NCBI GenBank assembly: GCA_023229575.1
Contig: JALNYZ010000004.1
Location: 124,001-188,000, forward strand
DNA length: 64,000 nt
DNA from: Prolixibacteraceae bacterium
Lineage (GTDB): Bacteria; Bacteroidota; Bacteroidia; Bacteroidales; Prolixibacteraceae
Reading direction: 5' to 3'
This document shows positions 17,410-25,676 of this stretch, piece by piece (positions within the stretch are counted from its first letter, which is position 1; each line of letters opens with the position of its first letter). The position numbers and the translations under genes are program-made. The notes under the pieces were generated by a model. That model had not been told where the DNA came from. It saw only the letters and a list, made by a program, of their open reading frames with translations, and did no database searches.

Positions 17410-17428
17410 GTACGGCGTTTATCCGTAC
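17410..17428. promoter_or_regulatory. Inverted repeat upstream of the TacAT pair
   Basis: GTACGG and CCGTAC form a perfect 6-bp inverted repeat with a 7-bp spacer, ending 20 bp before the antitoxin start codon. Antitoxins with DUF1778 domains repress their own operons, so this is a plausible operator. The evidence is symmetry and position only. Confidence 0.5.
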
Positions 17429-17448
17429 ATTTACAAAAAACAAAAGCA

Positions 17449-17739
17449 ATGGAATCAATAACTGAACAGGAAGGGAAAGCCCGGTTTGATACAAGATTAT
17501 CCAAGGATAAAAAATTAATGATTGAAAAAGCCGCACTATTGGGTGGTTACAAAAACCTTTCCGATTTTGTAGTAACAACGGTTTGCGAGAAGGCTCAGGC
17601 GATCATTCAAAAATCTGAAACAATTCTCTCATCCCAAAGGGACAATGAAGTTTTCTTCAATGCACTGGTAAATCCTCCGGAGCCAAATAAAGCTTTGCGG
17701 TCCGCAGTCAGTCAATACAAAAAACAGGGCGCTGAATAA
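17449..17739 (+). CDS. DUF1778 antitoxin (TacA-like)
   Basis: A 96-residue protein with the DUF1778 ribbon-helix-helix pattern: KARFDTRLSKDKKLMIEKAA followed by LGGYKNLSDFVVTT. The C-terminal tail (ALVNPPEPNKALRSAVSQYK) is the segment that in this family masks the acetyltransferase toxin. It is immediately followed by a GNAT toxin gene, the stop and start codons sharing one base, as is typical for TacA/TacT modules. A palindrome just upstream is a likely operator. Confidence 0.9.
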   Translation: MESITEQEGKARFDTRLSKDKKLMIEKAALLGGYKNLSDFVVTTVCEKAQAIIQKSETILSSQRDNEVFFNALVNPPEPNKALRSAVSQYKKQGAE

Positions 17740-18251
17740 TGGCAACCACTGTAATCCTCTCCCACGATCACCGGACACTGACATCAGGTTTCAATTGTGG
17801 AAAATTTTTACTCGATACCTACATAAAGACACAGGCAAGCCAGGATGTTAAAAGAAAGCTTTCGGCATGTTTCGTGTCAGTAGACCATGTCAGCGGGTTA
17901 ATTCAAGGATATTATACCTTTTCAAACAACAGCATCCCACTGGGACTAATCCCCGAAAATTATAAAAACAAACTACCTGTTTCCTATAGTTCAGGACCGG
18001 CAACCCTTCTTGGAAGATTAGCCGTAGATGCTAGATTCCAGGGAGCCGGGATAGGCAAGATGCTATTGATAGATGCTTTAAACAGAAGCCATGAAATTTC
18101 ACAATCGGTCGGCTCCTTTGCAGTGGTAGTTGACCCTTTGGATGATGAAGCCGCTAGATTTTATACCAAATATGGTTTTATCCTCCTTCCCGATAGTCAC
18201 AAAATGTTTTTACCCATGAAAACCGTCGGAAGGCTTTTTGAGGAGAATTAG
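17739..18251 (+). CDS. GNAT acetyltransferase toxin (TacT-like)
   Basis: A 170-residue GNAT-fold protein. Motif A, which holds acetyl-CoA, is seen as LLGRLAVDARFQGAGIGKML, with QGAGIG forming the pyrophosphate loop. The tail FYTKYGFILLPDSHKMFLPM carries the family's conserved tyrosine region. Toxins of this class acetylate the amino group of aminoacyl-tRNA and stop translation. Partner, order and overlap match the DUF1778-GNAT module. No disruption is seen, so the pair looks functional. Confidence 0.88.
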   Translation: MATTVILSHDHRTLTSGFNCGKFLLDTYIKTQASQDVKRKLSACFVSVDHVSGLIQGYYTFSNNSIPLGLIPENYKNKLPVSYSSGPATLLGRLAVDARFQGAGIGKMLLIDALNRSHEISQSVGSFAVVVDPLDDEAARFYTKYGFILLPDSHKMFLPMKTVGRLFEEN

Positions 18252-18311
18252 CGATCAGATTTTCATAACAGCAATTTTCTTTACCTTTACTACAAAATAA
18301 ATAGACAAGAA

Positions 18312-18611
18312 ATGTTAGCATCGAATGAAATAATAAAATTTCTTACAGATAATAAATCCTATCTCAGGAAACATTTTCATTGTTCCGAGATTGGACTATT
18401 TGGTTCATTCGCCAGAAACGAACAAACTGACGACAGTGACATTGATATATTAGTTGTCTTTGAACCTGATACACCAAATCTTTACGATCTTGAACTTGAA
18501 TTAAAAGAATACCATAAAATAAATTTCAAGAGAGACATTGATATTTGCGCAAAAAATTGGATAAAACCAATTTTCAAACCTTTAGTGTTAAAAGAGGCAA
18601 TTTATGCTTAA
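18312..18611 (+). CDS. MNT nucleotidyltransferase antitoxin (MntA-like)
   Basis: A 99-residue minimal nucleotidyltransferase. LFGSFARNEQTDDSDIDILV has the polymerase-beta signature G-S-F followed by D43 and D45, which bind metal and ATP. In HEPN/MNT pairs this protein neutralises its partner by transferring AMP to a tyrosine in the HEPN active site. The stop codon overlaps the start of the HEPN gene by eight bases, so both were made as one unit. The antitoxin is intact although its toxin gene is interrupted, so it may now be without function or act on another HEPN protein. Confidence 0.87.
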   Translation: MLASNEIIKFLTDNKSYLRKHFHCSEIGLFGSFARNEQTDDSDIDILVVFEPDTPNLYDLELELKEYHKINFKRDIDICAKNWIKPIFKPLVLKEAIYA

Positions 18612-18753
18612 TAAAGACTATTATATATTGCTCTCAATGCATGAAACCATTGAGAAGATTATGCTATATACATCTGATTATCAAACGGCTGAAGAACTTT
18701 ATCAAAATGATAGGGATTTTGATGCTGCGATGATGAACTTCATTGTTATTGGT

Positions 18754-19110
18754 CACTAGTGTCTCGTTAAAAGAGACTGAGTGACAGTTGTTTACAATTT
18801 AGTTCTTTGACATTTTTGTAATCATTGTTTATAAGCAGCTCTTTTACAGGAGGTTTGTCAAGTAGAGAGATGCCTAGAATTTGTAGAATTTTGCAGGTTG
18901 ACCTACAAATTTTCTGCTCTTTCCTTACAATTGCTTTCAAACAAAAGGAGCTAATTAAATGAAAAATAGACATTTACTTTAATGAGGTTTTACAGCAAAG
19001 TTAGCTCCAAAGGAATTTTCTCTGAAATCGTCACGCAAGAAAATGACCTACAAATAACTGATTATCAAAAATTTCAAAGCACTTTATAATATATAAACGA
19101 GACAGCAGTG
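18754..19110. mobile_element. 357-bp insertion-sequence derivative with 9-bp target duplication
   Basis: The element is flanked by direct repeats GTTATTGGT at 18745-18753 and 19111-19119. Its ends are inverted: CACTAGTGTCTCGTT on the left and CACTGCTGTCTCGTT (read on the minus strand) on the right, matching at 13 of 15 positions. The interior holds only the C-terminal part of a transposase, so the element is non-autonomous and must have been moved by a full-length relative. The 9-bp duplication and the transposase tail suggest the IS4 superfamily; the exact family is uncertain. Confidence 0.88.
18767..18973 (-). pseudogene. C-terminal fragment of an IS4-like transposase
   Basis: The minus-strand frame reads AIVRKEQKICRSTCKILQIL, then GISLLDKPPVKELL and NVKELNCKQLSLSLF. 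From memory this resembles the C-terminal end of IS4-family transposases with an N-terminal DUF4372 domain, common in Bacteroidota, which end in a phrase like ILQILSISLFEKTP...NQLNLF. Everything upstream, including the DDE catalytic residues, is missing. It lies wholly inside the insertion element, ending 13 bp from its left end. Confidence 0.65.
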
Positions 19111-19346
19111 GTTATTGGTGAAGAAGTCGGTAAATTAACCGATGATTTAAAGACAAAAAACGCACATATTAACTGGGAAAAGATATATTCCTTGCGCAAT
19201 ATCATAGCTCATCATTATTTTGGGATTAATGTTGATATTGTATGGCAAATTATCCGCATTGACTTGCCAAAACTTAAAGTTGATCTCAATGTTCTTCTGA
19301 ATAAATAGAGCAAGAAAGTAATTCAATCATTCTTACAATCAATGAT

Positions 19347-22300
19347 ATGGATTTTAAGGAATTGCTTGAGAAATATCAGGAACTGCTGATTGAAAACGAT
19401 AGCCTGAGGAAAGAAATAAAATCCTTAAATATCCAACTTGGAGTCGAAAAAGCAGATATCACCAGTGGTAATACTCTCGCAATTAAGACAGAAGAGAAAA
19501 TATTTGAAAAGGAACTATTCCCAGTCAATATTTTAGGCTCCTCCTTTACCACAAATAAAAAGTCAGACTCAAGGGAAAAGATCAAGCTTTTTATGTCCCT
19601 CTTCAGAGGTCGGGATGATGTTTTTGCTAAAAGGTGGGAAAACAAAAAGAAAGAAACATCGGGATATTCGCCTGCTTGTGCCAACGAGTGGCAACCCGGT
19701 ATTTGCCGAAAGCCCAAAACCTCATGTTCTGAATGCAAACACAAAGATTATCTCGTATTGAATGAGGTGGTTGTAGATGATCATTTGCGTGGCCGGAACA
19801 ATCTTGTTGTTGGGATATTTCCGATGCTGATGGATGAAACCTGTTATTTTCTAGCCATTGATTTTGATGATGAAGGGTGGCAGAAAGACATTAAAACGCT
19901 CCGGGAAATTTGCACCACTTATGAAATTCCTGTTGCAGTTGAGCGTTCGCGTTCAGGTAATGGGGCACATGCCTGGTTTTTCTTTGAGAAACCAATATCT
20001 GCTTCATTAGCTAGAAAATTCGGAAGTGCTATACTCACTTCAGCTATGAACATTCAGCATGATATTACTTTCAAATCGTATGACAGGCTTTTCCCCAATC
20101 AGGATACCATGCCGAAAGGTGGTTTTGGGAATTTAATTGCTTTGCCCTTGCAAAAGGCTGCAAGAATAAATGACAACAGTATTTTTATTGATGAACATTT
20201 TCATCCTTACGATGACCAATGGGCTTTTTTAGCTTCAGTCAATAGATTTTCTGAAGATGATATTGAAAAGCTTATATCAAAATTATGTCATGGGAACGAA
20301 CTTGGCACATTGAAAAAAGACGTTGAAGAAGAAGGAAAACCATGGGAAAAAGAAAAAATTAGCTTACTAAAGGCTGATTTTCCTAAGAAAGTAGAAGTTG
20401 TAAAGTCCAATATGCTGTTTATCCCTAAAGAAAGTTTTTCTCAAAGGGCATTGAATCAGATAAAACGCCTGGCGGCATTCAAAAATCCTGAATTTTATAG
20501 AGCTCAGGCTATGCGTATGTCTACTTTTAACAAACCCCGGATTATTTCCTGTGCTGATGAAACAACCCAATATTTATGCCTGCCAAGAGGGTGCGAAGAA
20601 GACCTCACTGAATTATGCAAAGAATTTAAGGTAGAAGTTTGCTGGACAGATCAGACCAATGGAGGGAGAAAGATTGACGTTGAATTTAATGGGGCCCTGA
20701 GGGATGAACAACCACAAGCCATTGATAAATTATTGGAACATAACAACGGAATCCTTTGTGGAACAACTGCCTTTGGCAAAACGATAGCCGCAATTAAATT
20801 GATTGCCGAAAGGAAAGTGAATACATTAATTCTGGTCAATAAAATCAGTTTAGTATCACAATGGAAAGATAGAACTTCTGAATTCCTGATAATAAATGAA
20901 TCCTTGCCTTCCTATGAGATTTATGAAGGCAAAAAAAGTAAGAAAAACAGAAGTATCATTGGGCAAATTGGAGGTGGGGAACAAACACTAAATGGGATTG
21001 TCGATATTGCTGTAATGCAATCCCTAAGTAGGGAAGGCGAAGTAAAAGAATGTGTCAAAGATTATGGTATGGTAATCGTTGACGAGTGCCATCATGTTTC
21101 GGCTTTCAGTTTTGAAATGATACTAAAAAATGTGAATGCAAAATATGTTTATGGATTGACAGCTACACCTTCCAGAAAAGACGGACATCATCCGATAATA
21201 ATTATGCAGTGTGGTCCTATCAGGTACAGGGATGATGCAAAAAAGCAAGCCGGGAAAAGACCTTTTGACCATTTTATCATTCCCAGGTTCACCTCTTTCA
21301 AAGTCCCTGCATGGTGGAATAAAGAAGAGAAAGATTTGTCTATCACTGAATTGTATACTGAGATTGTATCCAGTGAAATTAGGAACCAACTTATCATCGA
21401 TGATGTAGTTCAATGTTACGAAAATGGCAGAAATTGCATCGTTTTGACTGAACGGACGGCTCTTGTTGACCTTCTTTCAAAAGAACTTGGCAAACAAATA
21501 CCGAATGTGATTTCAGTCATGGGAGCAATGGGCGCAAAAGAAACGCGGGAAACATTGAGTCTGATAACTAATGCCCCAAAGGACAAACCACTTACTTTGG
21601 TTTCAACCGGAAGGTATATTGGGGAAGGCTTTGACGAGCCCCGGCTCGACACCCTATTTTTAGCCATGCCCATATCCTGGAAAGGAACCTTGCAGCAATA
21701 TGCAGGTAGGCTCCACCGGCTTTTTGAGGGTAAAAACGAAGTATTGATCTACGATTATGCAGATATTCATGTCCGGATGTTTGAGAAGATGTATAACAAA
21801 CGGCTCTCCGGATATGCATCTATTGGCTACAAAGCTAAAGGAGATGGTTTTGCCACAGAAAGTGTTGATATTATATTTGACAATAGCAATTTCTTGCCAG
21901 TGTATTCCAATGACATTGTGAATGCATCCAGGGAAATTTTAATCGTAAGTCCGTTTGTTACAAAAAAACGGACTTTTCAGATGGCAAAAAATCTAAAGAT
22001 TGCGTATGCCAATAACCTGAATGTTATCATCGTGACCAGGCCTGCCGAAGAGTACAAAGAGAAGGATTTAAATACCTGGCAAGAAGCCATTGACGAATTA
22101 AAAAATTCCGGGGTAACGCTGGTCCCAAAATCTGGCATACACCAAAAATTTGCCATTATTGATCAAAAGATTATTTGGTATGGAAGTATTAACCTGTTGA
22201 GCTATGGTAGTGCAGAAGAAAGCATGATGCGCATTATAAACCCTGGCATTGCTTCTGAACTGATAGAGAGCATTAAAAAATATGAAAATGAGAGTGATAT

Positions 22301-22412
22301 TAATAATCAAATCTCAACCCGTTTTGTGTCACAGGATGGGACTGGACCCCATTATCCACCAAATTTGGAACCTTCAACGCCAGCCCAAATTCATTGTTCA
22401 ACTTTCCAATAA
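19347..22412 (+). CDS. TOTE-type conflict protein: AEP primase, SF2 helicase and PLD-like nuclease
   Basis: A 1021-residue multidomain protein. A coiled coil (residues 1-35) is followed by an archaeo-eukaryotic primase domain of the TOTE family (about 75-310). It has a four-cysteine zinc site (C111, C120, C127, C130), catalytic AIDFDD with D172/D174, and the SGNGAHAW histidine H208. A superfamily 2 helicase follows (about 450-800) with GTTAFGKT, VDECHH (D579, E580), LTATPSRKDG and QYAGRLHR. The C-terminus (about 840-980) is PLD-like: IHQKFAIID supplies H932, K934 and D939, then YGSINL. All motifs are intact. Such proteins are thought to act against invading DNA by priming, unwinding and cutting; mechanism and trigger are not established. 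The last 37 codons overlap the end of the opposing DUF72 gene. Confidence 0.88.
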   Translation: MDFKELLEKYQELLIENDSLRKEIKSLNIQLGVEKADITSGNTLAIKTEEKIFEKELFPVNILGSSFTTNKKSDSREKIKLFMSLFRGRDDVFAKRWENKKKETSGYSPACANEWQPGICRKPKTSCSECKHKDYLVLNEVVVDDHLRGRNNLVVGIFPMLMDETCYFLAIDFDDEGWQKDIKTLREICTTYEIPVAVERSRSGNGAHAWFFFEKPISASLARKFGSAILTSAMNIQHDITFKSYDRLFPNQDTMPKGGFGNLIALPLQKAARINDNSIFIDEHFHPYDDQWAFLASVNRFSEDDIEKLISKLCHGNELGTLKKDVEEEGKPWEKEKISLLKADFPKKVEVVKSNMLFIPKESFSQRALNQIKRLAAFKNPEFYRAQAMRMSTFNKPRIISCADETTQYLCLPRGCEEDLTELCKEFKVEVCWTDQTNGGRKIDVEFNGALRDEQPQAIDKLLEHNNGILCGTTAFGKTIAAIKLIAERKVNTLILVNKISLVSQWKDRTSEFLIINESLPSYEIYEGKKSKKNRSIIGQIGGGEQTLNGIVDIAVMQSLSREGEVKECVKDYGMVIVDECHHVSAFSFEMILKNVNAKYVYGLTATPSRKDGHHPIIIMQCGPIRYRDDAKKQAGKRPFDHFIIPRFTSFKVPAWWNKEEKDLSITELYTEIVSSEIRNQLIIDDVVQCYENGRNCIVLTERTALVDLLSKELGKQIPNVISVMGAMGAKETRETLSLITNAPKDKPLTLVSTGRYIGEGFDEPRLDTLFLAMPISWKGTLQQYAGRLHRLFEGKNEVLIYDYADIHVRMFEKMYNKRLSGYASIGYKAKGDGFATESVDIIFDNSNFLPVYSNDIVNASREILIVSPFVTKKRTFQMAKNLKIAYANNLNVIIVTRPAEEYKEKDLNTWQEAIDELKNSGVTLVPKSGIHQKFAIIDQKIIWYGSINLLSYGSAEESMMRIINPGIASELIESIKKYENESDINNQISTRFVSQDGTGPHYPPNLEPSTPAQIHCSTFQ

Positions 22413-23226
22413 AATAGGTTGCCAGCAAAGGTGATTCCATCTCAATATTTTGATGAACAAAAAAATTGATATCCCTCAACCCCTGTCCTACCCAAAGACT
22501 TAGCCGTTCTATCCAGCCGTCCAGGCGTTCCCGGTCTTTGATGGGATCGTTGGCCCCAACATATCGGATAAAAACTGAGGGGGTAGTCAGTCGCATGTGC
22601 AGCAGGTCGCGCCGTCCGGCTGTATCTACCAGTATATTGGTAATGCGGTGTTTTTCGAATAACCGGTATACTTCCGCTGAAACGGTTGCATTGTTGAACC
22701 ATTCTGTGTTGCGCAACTCGACAGCCAGCGGGATTGCCTTTGGAAAGTTCCCGATGAAATGAGCCAGCCGGTCGTAATTTTTATACCCAAAATTATCGTT
22801 CAACTGAAGGAACACCATCCCCAGCTTTTCTTCAAAATTAATGACGCTGTCGCAATATTCATCGACCAACAACTGCACATCGTTCAATCGCCTCAAGTGA
22901 CTGATTATCTGCGTGATCTTTGGAAAGAACCTGAACCACTCAGGAGTTTTTTCGCGCCAGGTGATCACCTGCTCCCGTTTGGGCATATTGTAAAATGTAG
23001 CGTTCAACTCGATAGAATTAAACTGACGGGAATAATAGGCCAATTCATCTTTGGTACCGCGGGGATAGAAATTTTTTAGATCCTGTTTGTTCCACTTGGC
23101 ACAGCCTACATAAACGTTGAGTGGTTTCGCTGCATTGTTTCTACGAAGCACCCTTTCAGTATCGGGATGATCTGCAGGGAGTGCGTAATCAATATGTTCT
23201 GGCTGGTCGAGGCGCCCAAATTTCAT
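22300..23226 (-). CDS. DUF72 family protein
   Basis: DUF72 proteins have a TIM-barrel fold related to sugar isomerases and metal-dependent hydrolases; their reaction is not known. Recognised by VYVGCAKWNKQDLKNFYPRG, YSRQFNSIELNATFYNMP, KTPEWFRFFPKITQIISH and AVELRNTEWF. Length (308 residues) is normal. No signal peptide is present, so it is cytosolic. Its last 113 bases overlap the 3' end of the TOTE-type gene on the other strand. It is a core-type gene marking the right edge of the defence island. Confidence 0.87.
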   Translation of the reverse strand: MKFGRLDQPEHIDYALPADHPDTERVLRRNNAAKPLNVYVGCAKWNKQDLKNFYPRGTKDELAYYSRQFNSIELNATFYNMPKREQVITWREKTPEWFRFFPKITQIISHLRRLNDVQLLVDEYCDSVINFEEKLGMVFLQLNDNFGYKNYDRLAHFIGNFPKAIPLAVELRNTEWFNNATVSAEVYRLFEKHRITNILVDTAGRRDLLHMRLTTPSVFIRYVGANDPIKDRERLDGWIERLSLWVGQGLRDINFFVHQNIEMESPLLATYFIGKLNNEFGLALKVPNLVDNGVQSHPVTQNGLRFDY

Positions 23227-23252
23227 ATTTTAAGTATTAAGATGAGAATTCT

Positions 23253-23340
23253 CCTTTGTGCTTTCCTTCGGGTCCTTCGTGGTAAATTTTAAATAATCAC
23301 CACCAAGGACACAAAGTGCGACGCAAAGGAAATACAAAGG
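23253..23340. repeat. Imperfect palindromic repeat, copy 1
   Basis: The left arm CCTTTGTGCTTTCCTTCG...TCCTTCGTGGT pairs imperfectly with the right arm ACCACCAAGGACACAAAG...CGCAAAGGAAATACAAAGG, with a bulge of about 12 nt in the right arm. It fills the gap between two minus-strand genes. A related palindrome lies at 28710-28804, so this is a dispersed family of noncoding repeat. Confidence 0.6.
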
Positions 23341-24525
23341 TTATAAAAACCAGGGATATACTGCATTTTCCACAGATGAAACACTATTGCTAATCACGTA
23401 TTTCTTTTCAATTCCGATCTCACCTGCCAAATTCGTAAGCTTTTTGTAATCAGCCTCCAGTCCTTTTTGCTTCACTTCAAAAGCAATCTCTTTGTTCAGT
23501 ATAAAATCTATTTCTGACTTATTCCGCTTGTTGTAAAAACTGAGGTCCCCATAATTGGCCAATTGATTGGCTACTGCCGTTTCGAGAAGCTGTCCATCGG
23601 TTACTTTGGCAACTAAATTGAGTATCCCGGTATCCGAAAAATAGACTTTTTTCCCACCGGCGACTCCCCTGTCGATACTTTTTGAATATTTTGGCACCAT
23701 GCGCAGGAAAAATATACCCTCCAAAAATTCGAGGTAGTTGTAAATTTTAACCCTGTTTATGGCCAGTTCTGAAGCCAGTTTTGTGACATCAATCAGGTTC
23801 CCGTTCCGTACTGCCAACAGCAAAATCAGGTCGCGCAACTCCCTAACCTCCCTCAATTCCGTAAATATTTTGATGTCCTTCTCAAAGAAGGAGGCAAAAA
23901 TATTTTTTAGGATCTGCTTCTTTGTCTCACGGTTATGTGTCAAGGCTACTTCCGGGAAGCCTCCAAACTCTAGATACTCATCGTAAAGTTCCTTTGTCTG
24001 CAAAACATTGACTTTCGACTTCGGTTGAATTGCCTCGTCCAAATTTGTCATCAGTTGATTTTCATTCAGCCGCCCATTGAAGTACATAAATTCACGGTAG
24101 GTTAGCACCGGCAGCACATACAGAAATTTTCTTCCACTCAGCGATTCTGGAAACAGATTGCGCAGATAATAATTGGAGGATCCCGTCACAATGAATTTAA
24201 CACCGAAATAATCGATCAGGTATTTGATAATTATGGTAATCTCCGGCATATTTTGAATCTCATCGATGCAAACCAAAAGAGGTGCACCCTTCTTCACATC
24301 CGACAGTCTGACCAGATCATTGTAGATCACATTGTAGTCAAGGTTCTCGAACACGAGTTGATCCAATGGATTATCAAGGTCAAACCACAGCCGCTTACCC
24401 AGGAAATCATTGAAGAGCTGCCGCATCAGGGTTGATTTCCCAACCTGCCTCATGCCTGTGATGACGATGGCATTTTTGTGATACAACTGAGGTAATATCT
24501 CAAAAAACAAAGTCCGTTTTAGCAT
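23341..24525 (-). CDS. AAA-type ATPase with DUF4143 domain
   Basis: An AAA_14-type P-loop ATPase of 394 residues. Walker A is GMRQVGKST (K30, S31), and Walker B is LLVCIDEIQ (D88, E89), followed by the sensor VTGSSNYYL. The C-terminal DUF4143 domain has a winged-helix part (DVTKLASELAINRVKIYNYL) and then a segment SEIDFIL...AFEVKQKG that resembles the core of PD-(D/E)XK nucleases. These proteins are widespread and their role is unknown. It is a single gene preceded by two palindromes that may be its own operator. Confidence 0.88.
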   Translation of the reverse strand: MLKRTLFFEILPQLYHKNAIVITGMRQVGKSTLMRQLFNDFLGKRLWFDLDNPLDQLVFENLDYNVIYNDLVRLSDVKKGAPLLVCIDEIQNMPEITIIIKYLIDYFGVKFIVTGSSNYYLRNLFPESLSGRKFLYVLPVLTYREFMYFNGRLNENQLMTNLDEAIQPKSKVNVLQTKELYDEYLEFGGFPEVALTHNRETKKQILKNIFASFFEKDIKIFTELREVRELRDLILLLAVRNGNLIDVTKLASELAINRVKIYNYLEFLEGIFFLRMVPKYSKSIDRGVAGGKKVYFSDTGILNLVAKVTDGQLLETAVANQLANYGDLSFYNKRNKSEIDFILNKEIAFEVKQKGLEADYKKLTNLAGEIGIEKKYVISNSVSSVENAVYPWFL

Positions 24526-24545
24526 ATCTGTAAACTATTTTTTAC

Positions 24546-24596
24546 AAATATACGCATATTTATAAATATAAAATTACAAATATGCACACATTTGTA
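24546..24596. promoter_or_regulatory. Two palindromes upstream of the DUF4143 ATPase
   Basis: AAATAT and ATATTT around a 4-bp spacer (24546-24561), and TACAAAT and ATTTGTA around an 8-bp spacer (24575-24596), lie 20-70 bp upstream of the ATPase start. The block is very AT-rich and shares the theme ACAAATATRC in both halves. It is likely to hold the promoter and could bind a regulator, possibly the ATPase's own winged-helix domain. Confidence 0.45.
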
Positions 24597-24620
24597 AAAT
24601 TACTTTTACATATCCGCATA

Positions 24621-25496
24621 TCAAGAGTTTCTCCTTCTGTATTCGGCAGGCGACATACCCATCACTTTTCGAAATACCCTCGAAAAATAGAACTGGTCAT
24701 CAAACCCCATTTCACGTGCAACATCTGCGATCATCCAGCCAGAATTATCGAGTAACCTGCAGGCTCTCTGCACCTTCAGTTGAATGAAATATTCGATTGG
24801 CGAATGGCCGGTACGGGCCAGAAAAATGCGCGAAAAATGAGATGCCGACAATCCTGTTTCAGCGGCAATCTTTTCCAGCTTTAGCTTCCTGGTAAGATGG
24901 TCGAGCATAAAGTTAATGCTTTGGGTTACAGGATCATTTTCTCCCGACTCCCTCACCAGTCTGAACTGGCTTATATGGGTAAAGGAGGCCAGCAAATGGG
25001 GCAAACTCAAATTGACATACTCCAACGCTTCGAGGCTGAAACCACGATCGAGGTTACGGAAGATTTCCGAAAAGAGATCGATACGATCATTGATCCGGGA
25101 TGCTTTGATCCGTTCGATGGAGAGTGCCTGACAAGCAAAACGGGAATAGGAAGTCGCCTTTCTTCCGGCAAAATGGATCCAATAGATCGACCAGGGATTT
25201 TGTTCGTCGGAATGATAGGAATGAGGCATCCCGTCAGGAATGATAAAAAAATGATCAGCGTTCAGGTCATGAAGGATGTTGTTAAGCCGGATCTCTCCTC
25301 TTCCACTAACACAATAGATGAGGATGAACTGAGCTGTTCCCGAAGGTCGCTCCCTGAAATGGAACCTGGCCTCCGGGTAATAACCAATATCCGTTATGTA
25401 TAAATCGGATGTAAGCGGGTTATCCTTCACCATGGCCAAAATCCTTTCAGGAATAACAAAACTTATTTGTCCGGGAAATCCATCTTCTTTCTTCAT
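24621..25496 (-). CDS. AraC-family transcriptional regulator
   Basis: An N-terminal cupin-like ligand domain (FHFRERPSGTAQFILIYCVS, FFIIPDGMPHSY) precedes a C-terminal AraC DNA-binding domain with two helix-turn-helix units: LEKIAAETGLSASHFSRIF and IADVAREMGFDDQFYFSRVF, then GMSPAEYRR. Regulators of this type bind a sugar and switch on nearby transport and hydrolase genes. The frame opens at 25568, but the ATG at 25496 begins the conserved region. It is divergent from the sugar porter and alpha-galactosidase genes, which are the obvious targets; the roughly 180-bp space between holds their promoters. Confidence 0.9.
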   Translation of the reverse strand: MKKEDGFPGQISFVIPERILAMVKDNPLTSDLYITDIGYYPEARFHFRERPSGTAQFILIYCVSGRGEIRLNNILHDLNADHFFIIPDGMPHSYHSDEQNPWSIYWIHFAGRKATSYSRFACQALSIERIKASRINDRIDLFSEIFRNLDRGFSLEALEYVNLSLPHLLASFTHISQFRLVRESGENDPVTQSINFMLDHLTRKLKLEKIAAETGLSASHFSRIFLARTGHSPIEYFIQLKVQRACRLLDNSGWMIADVAREMGFDDQFYFSRVFRKVMGMSPAEYRRRNS

Positions 25497-25676
25497 AGGT
25501 AATGAATGAATTTTTAATATTGTAAACGATCGTGGAAAATACCAGCTGCAATGCAAGAATAAAAGCACCTCAATTCCAGGATTTAAAAATATATTCCCAA
25601 CTCTTTGCTAAATTAATAGAAATGATAATATAATCCATAAATTAATTAAATCCTTCATTTCATCAAGTGATTGAAA

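Larger units (their letters stand above)
18604..19308 (+). pseudogene. HEPN toxin gene (HepT-like) split by an insertion element
   Basis: The gene starts at 18604 (MLNKDYYILLSMHETIEKIM), runs 50 codons to 18753, then is broken by a 357-bp element. It resumes at 19120 in the same frame (EEVGKLTDDLKTKNAHINWE) and ends at 19308. Removing the element and one copy of the 9-bp target repeat gives a 112-codon HepT with no stop. The HEPN ribonuclease motif R-X4-H-X-Y is present in the second half as RNIIAHHY (R76, H81, Y83). As it stands, translation ends two codons into the element, so the toxin is off. The downstream half alone lacks the N-terminal helices. The neighbouring MntA-like antitoxin is intact. 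Confidence 0.9.

Noticed and set aside
18767..18973. Working transposase gene
   Set aside because: Only the C-terminal end is present; the catalytic residues are missing.
19108..19308. 66-codon frame as a separate small HEPN gene
   Set aside because: It is the second half of the split HepT gene, starting inside the target duplication, and lacks the N-terminal helices.
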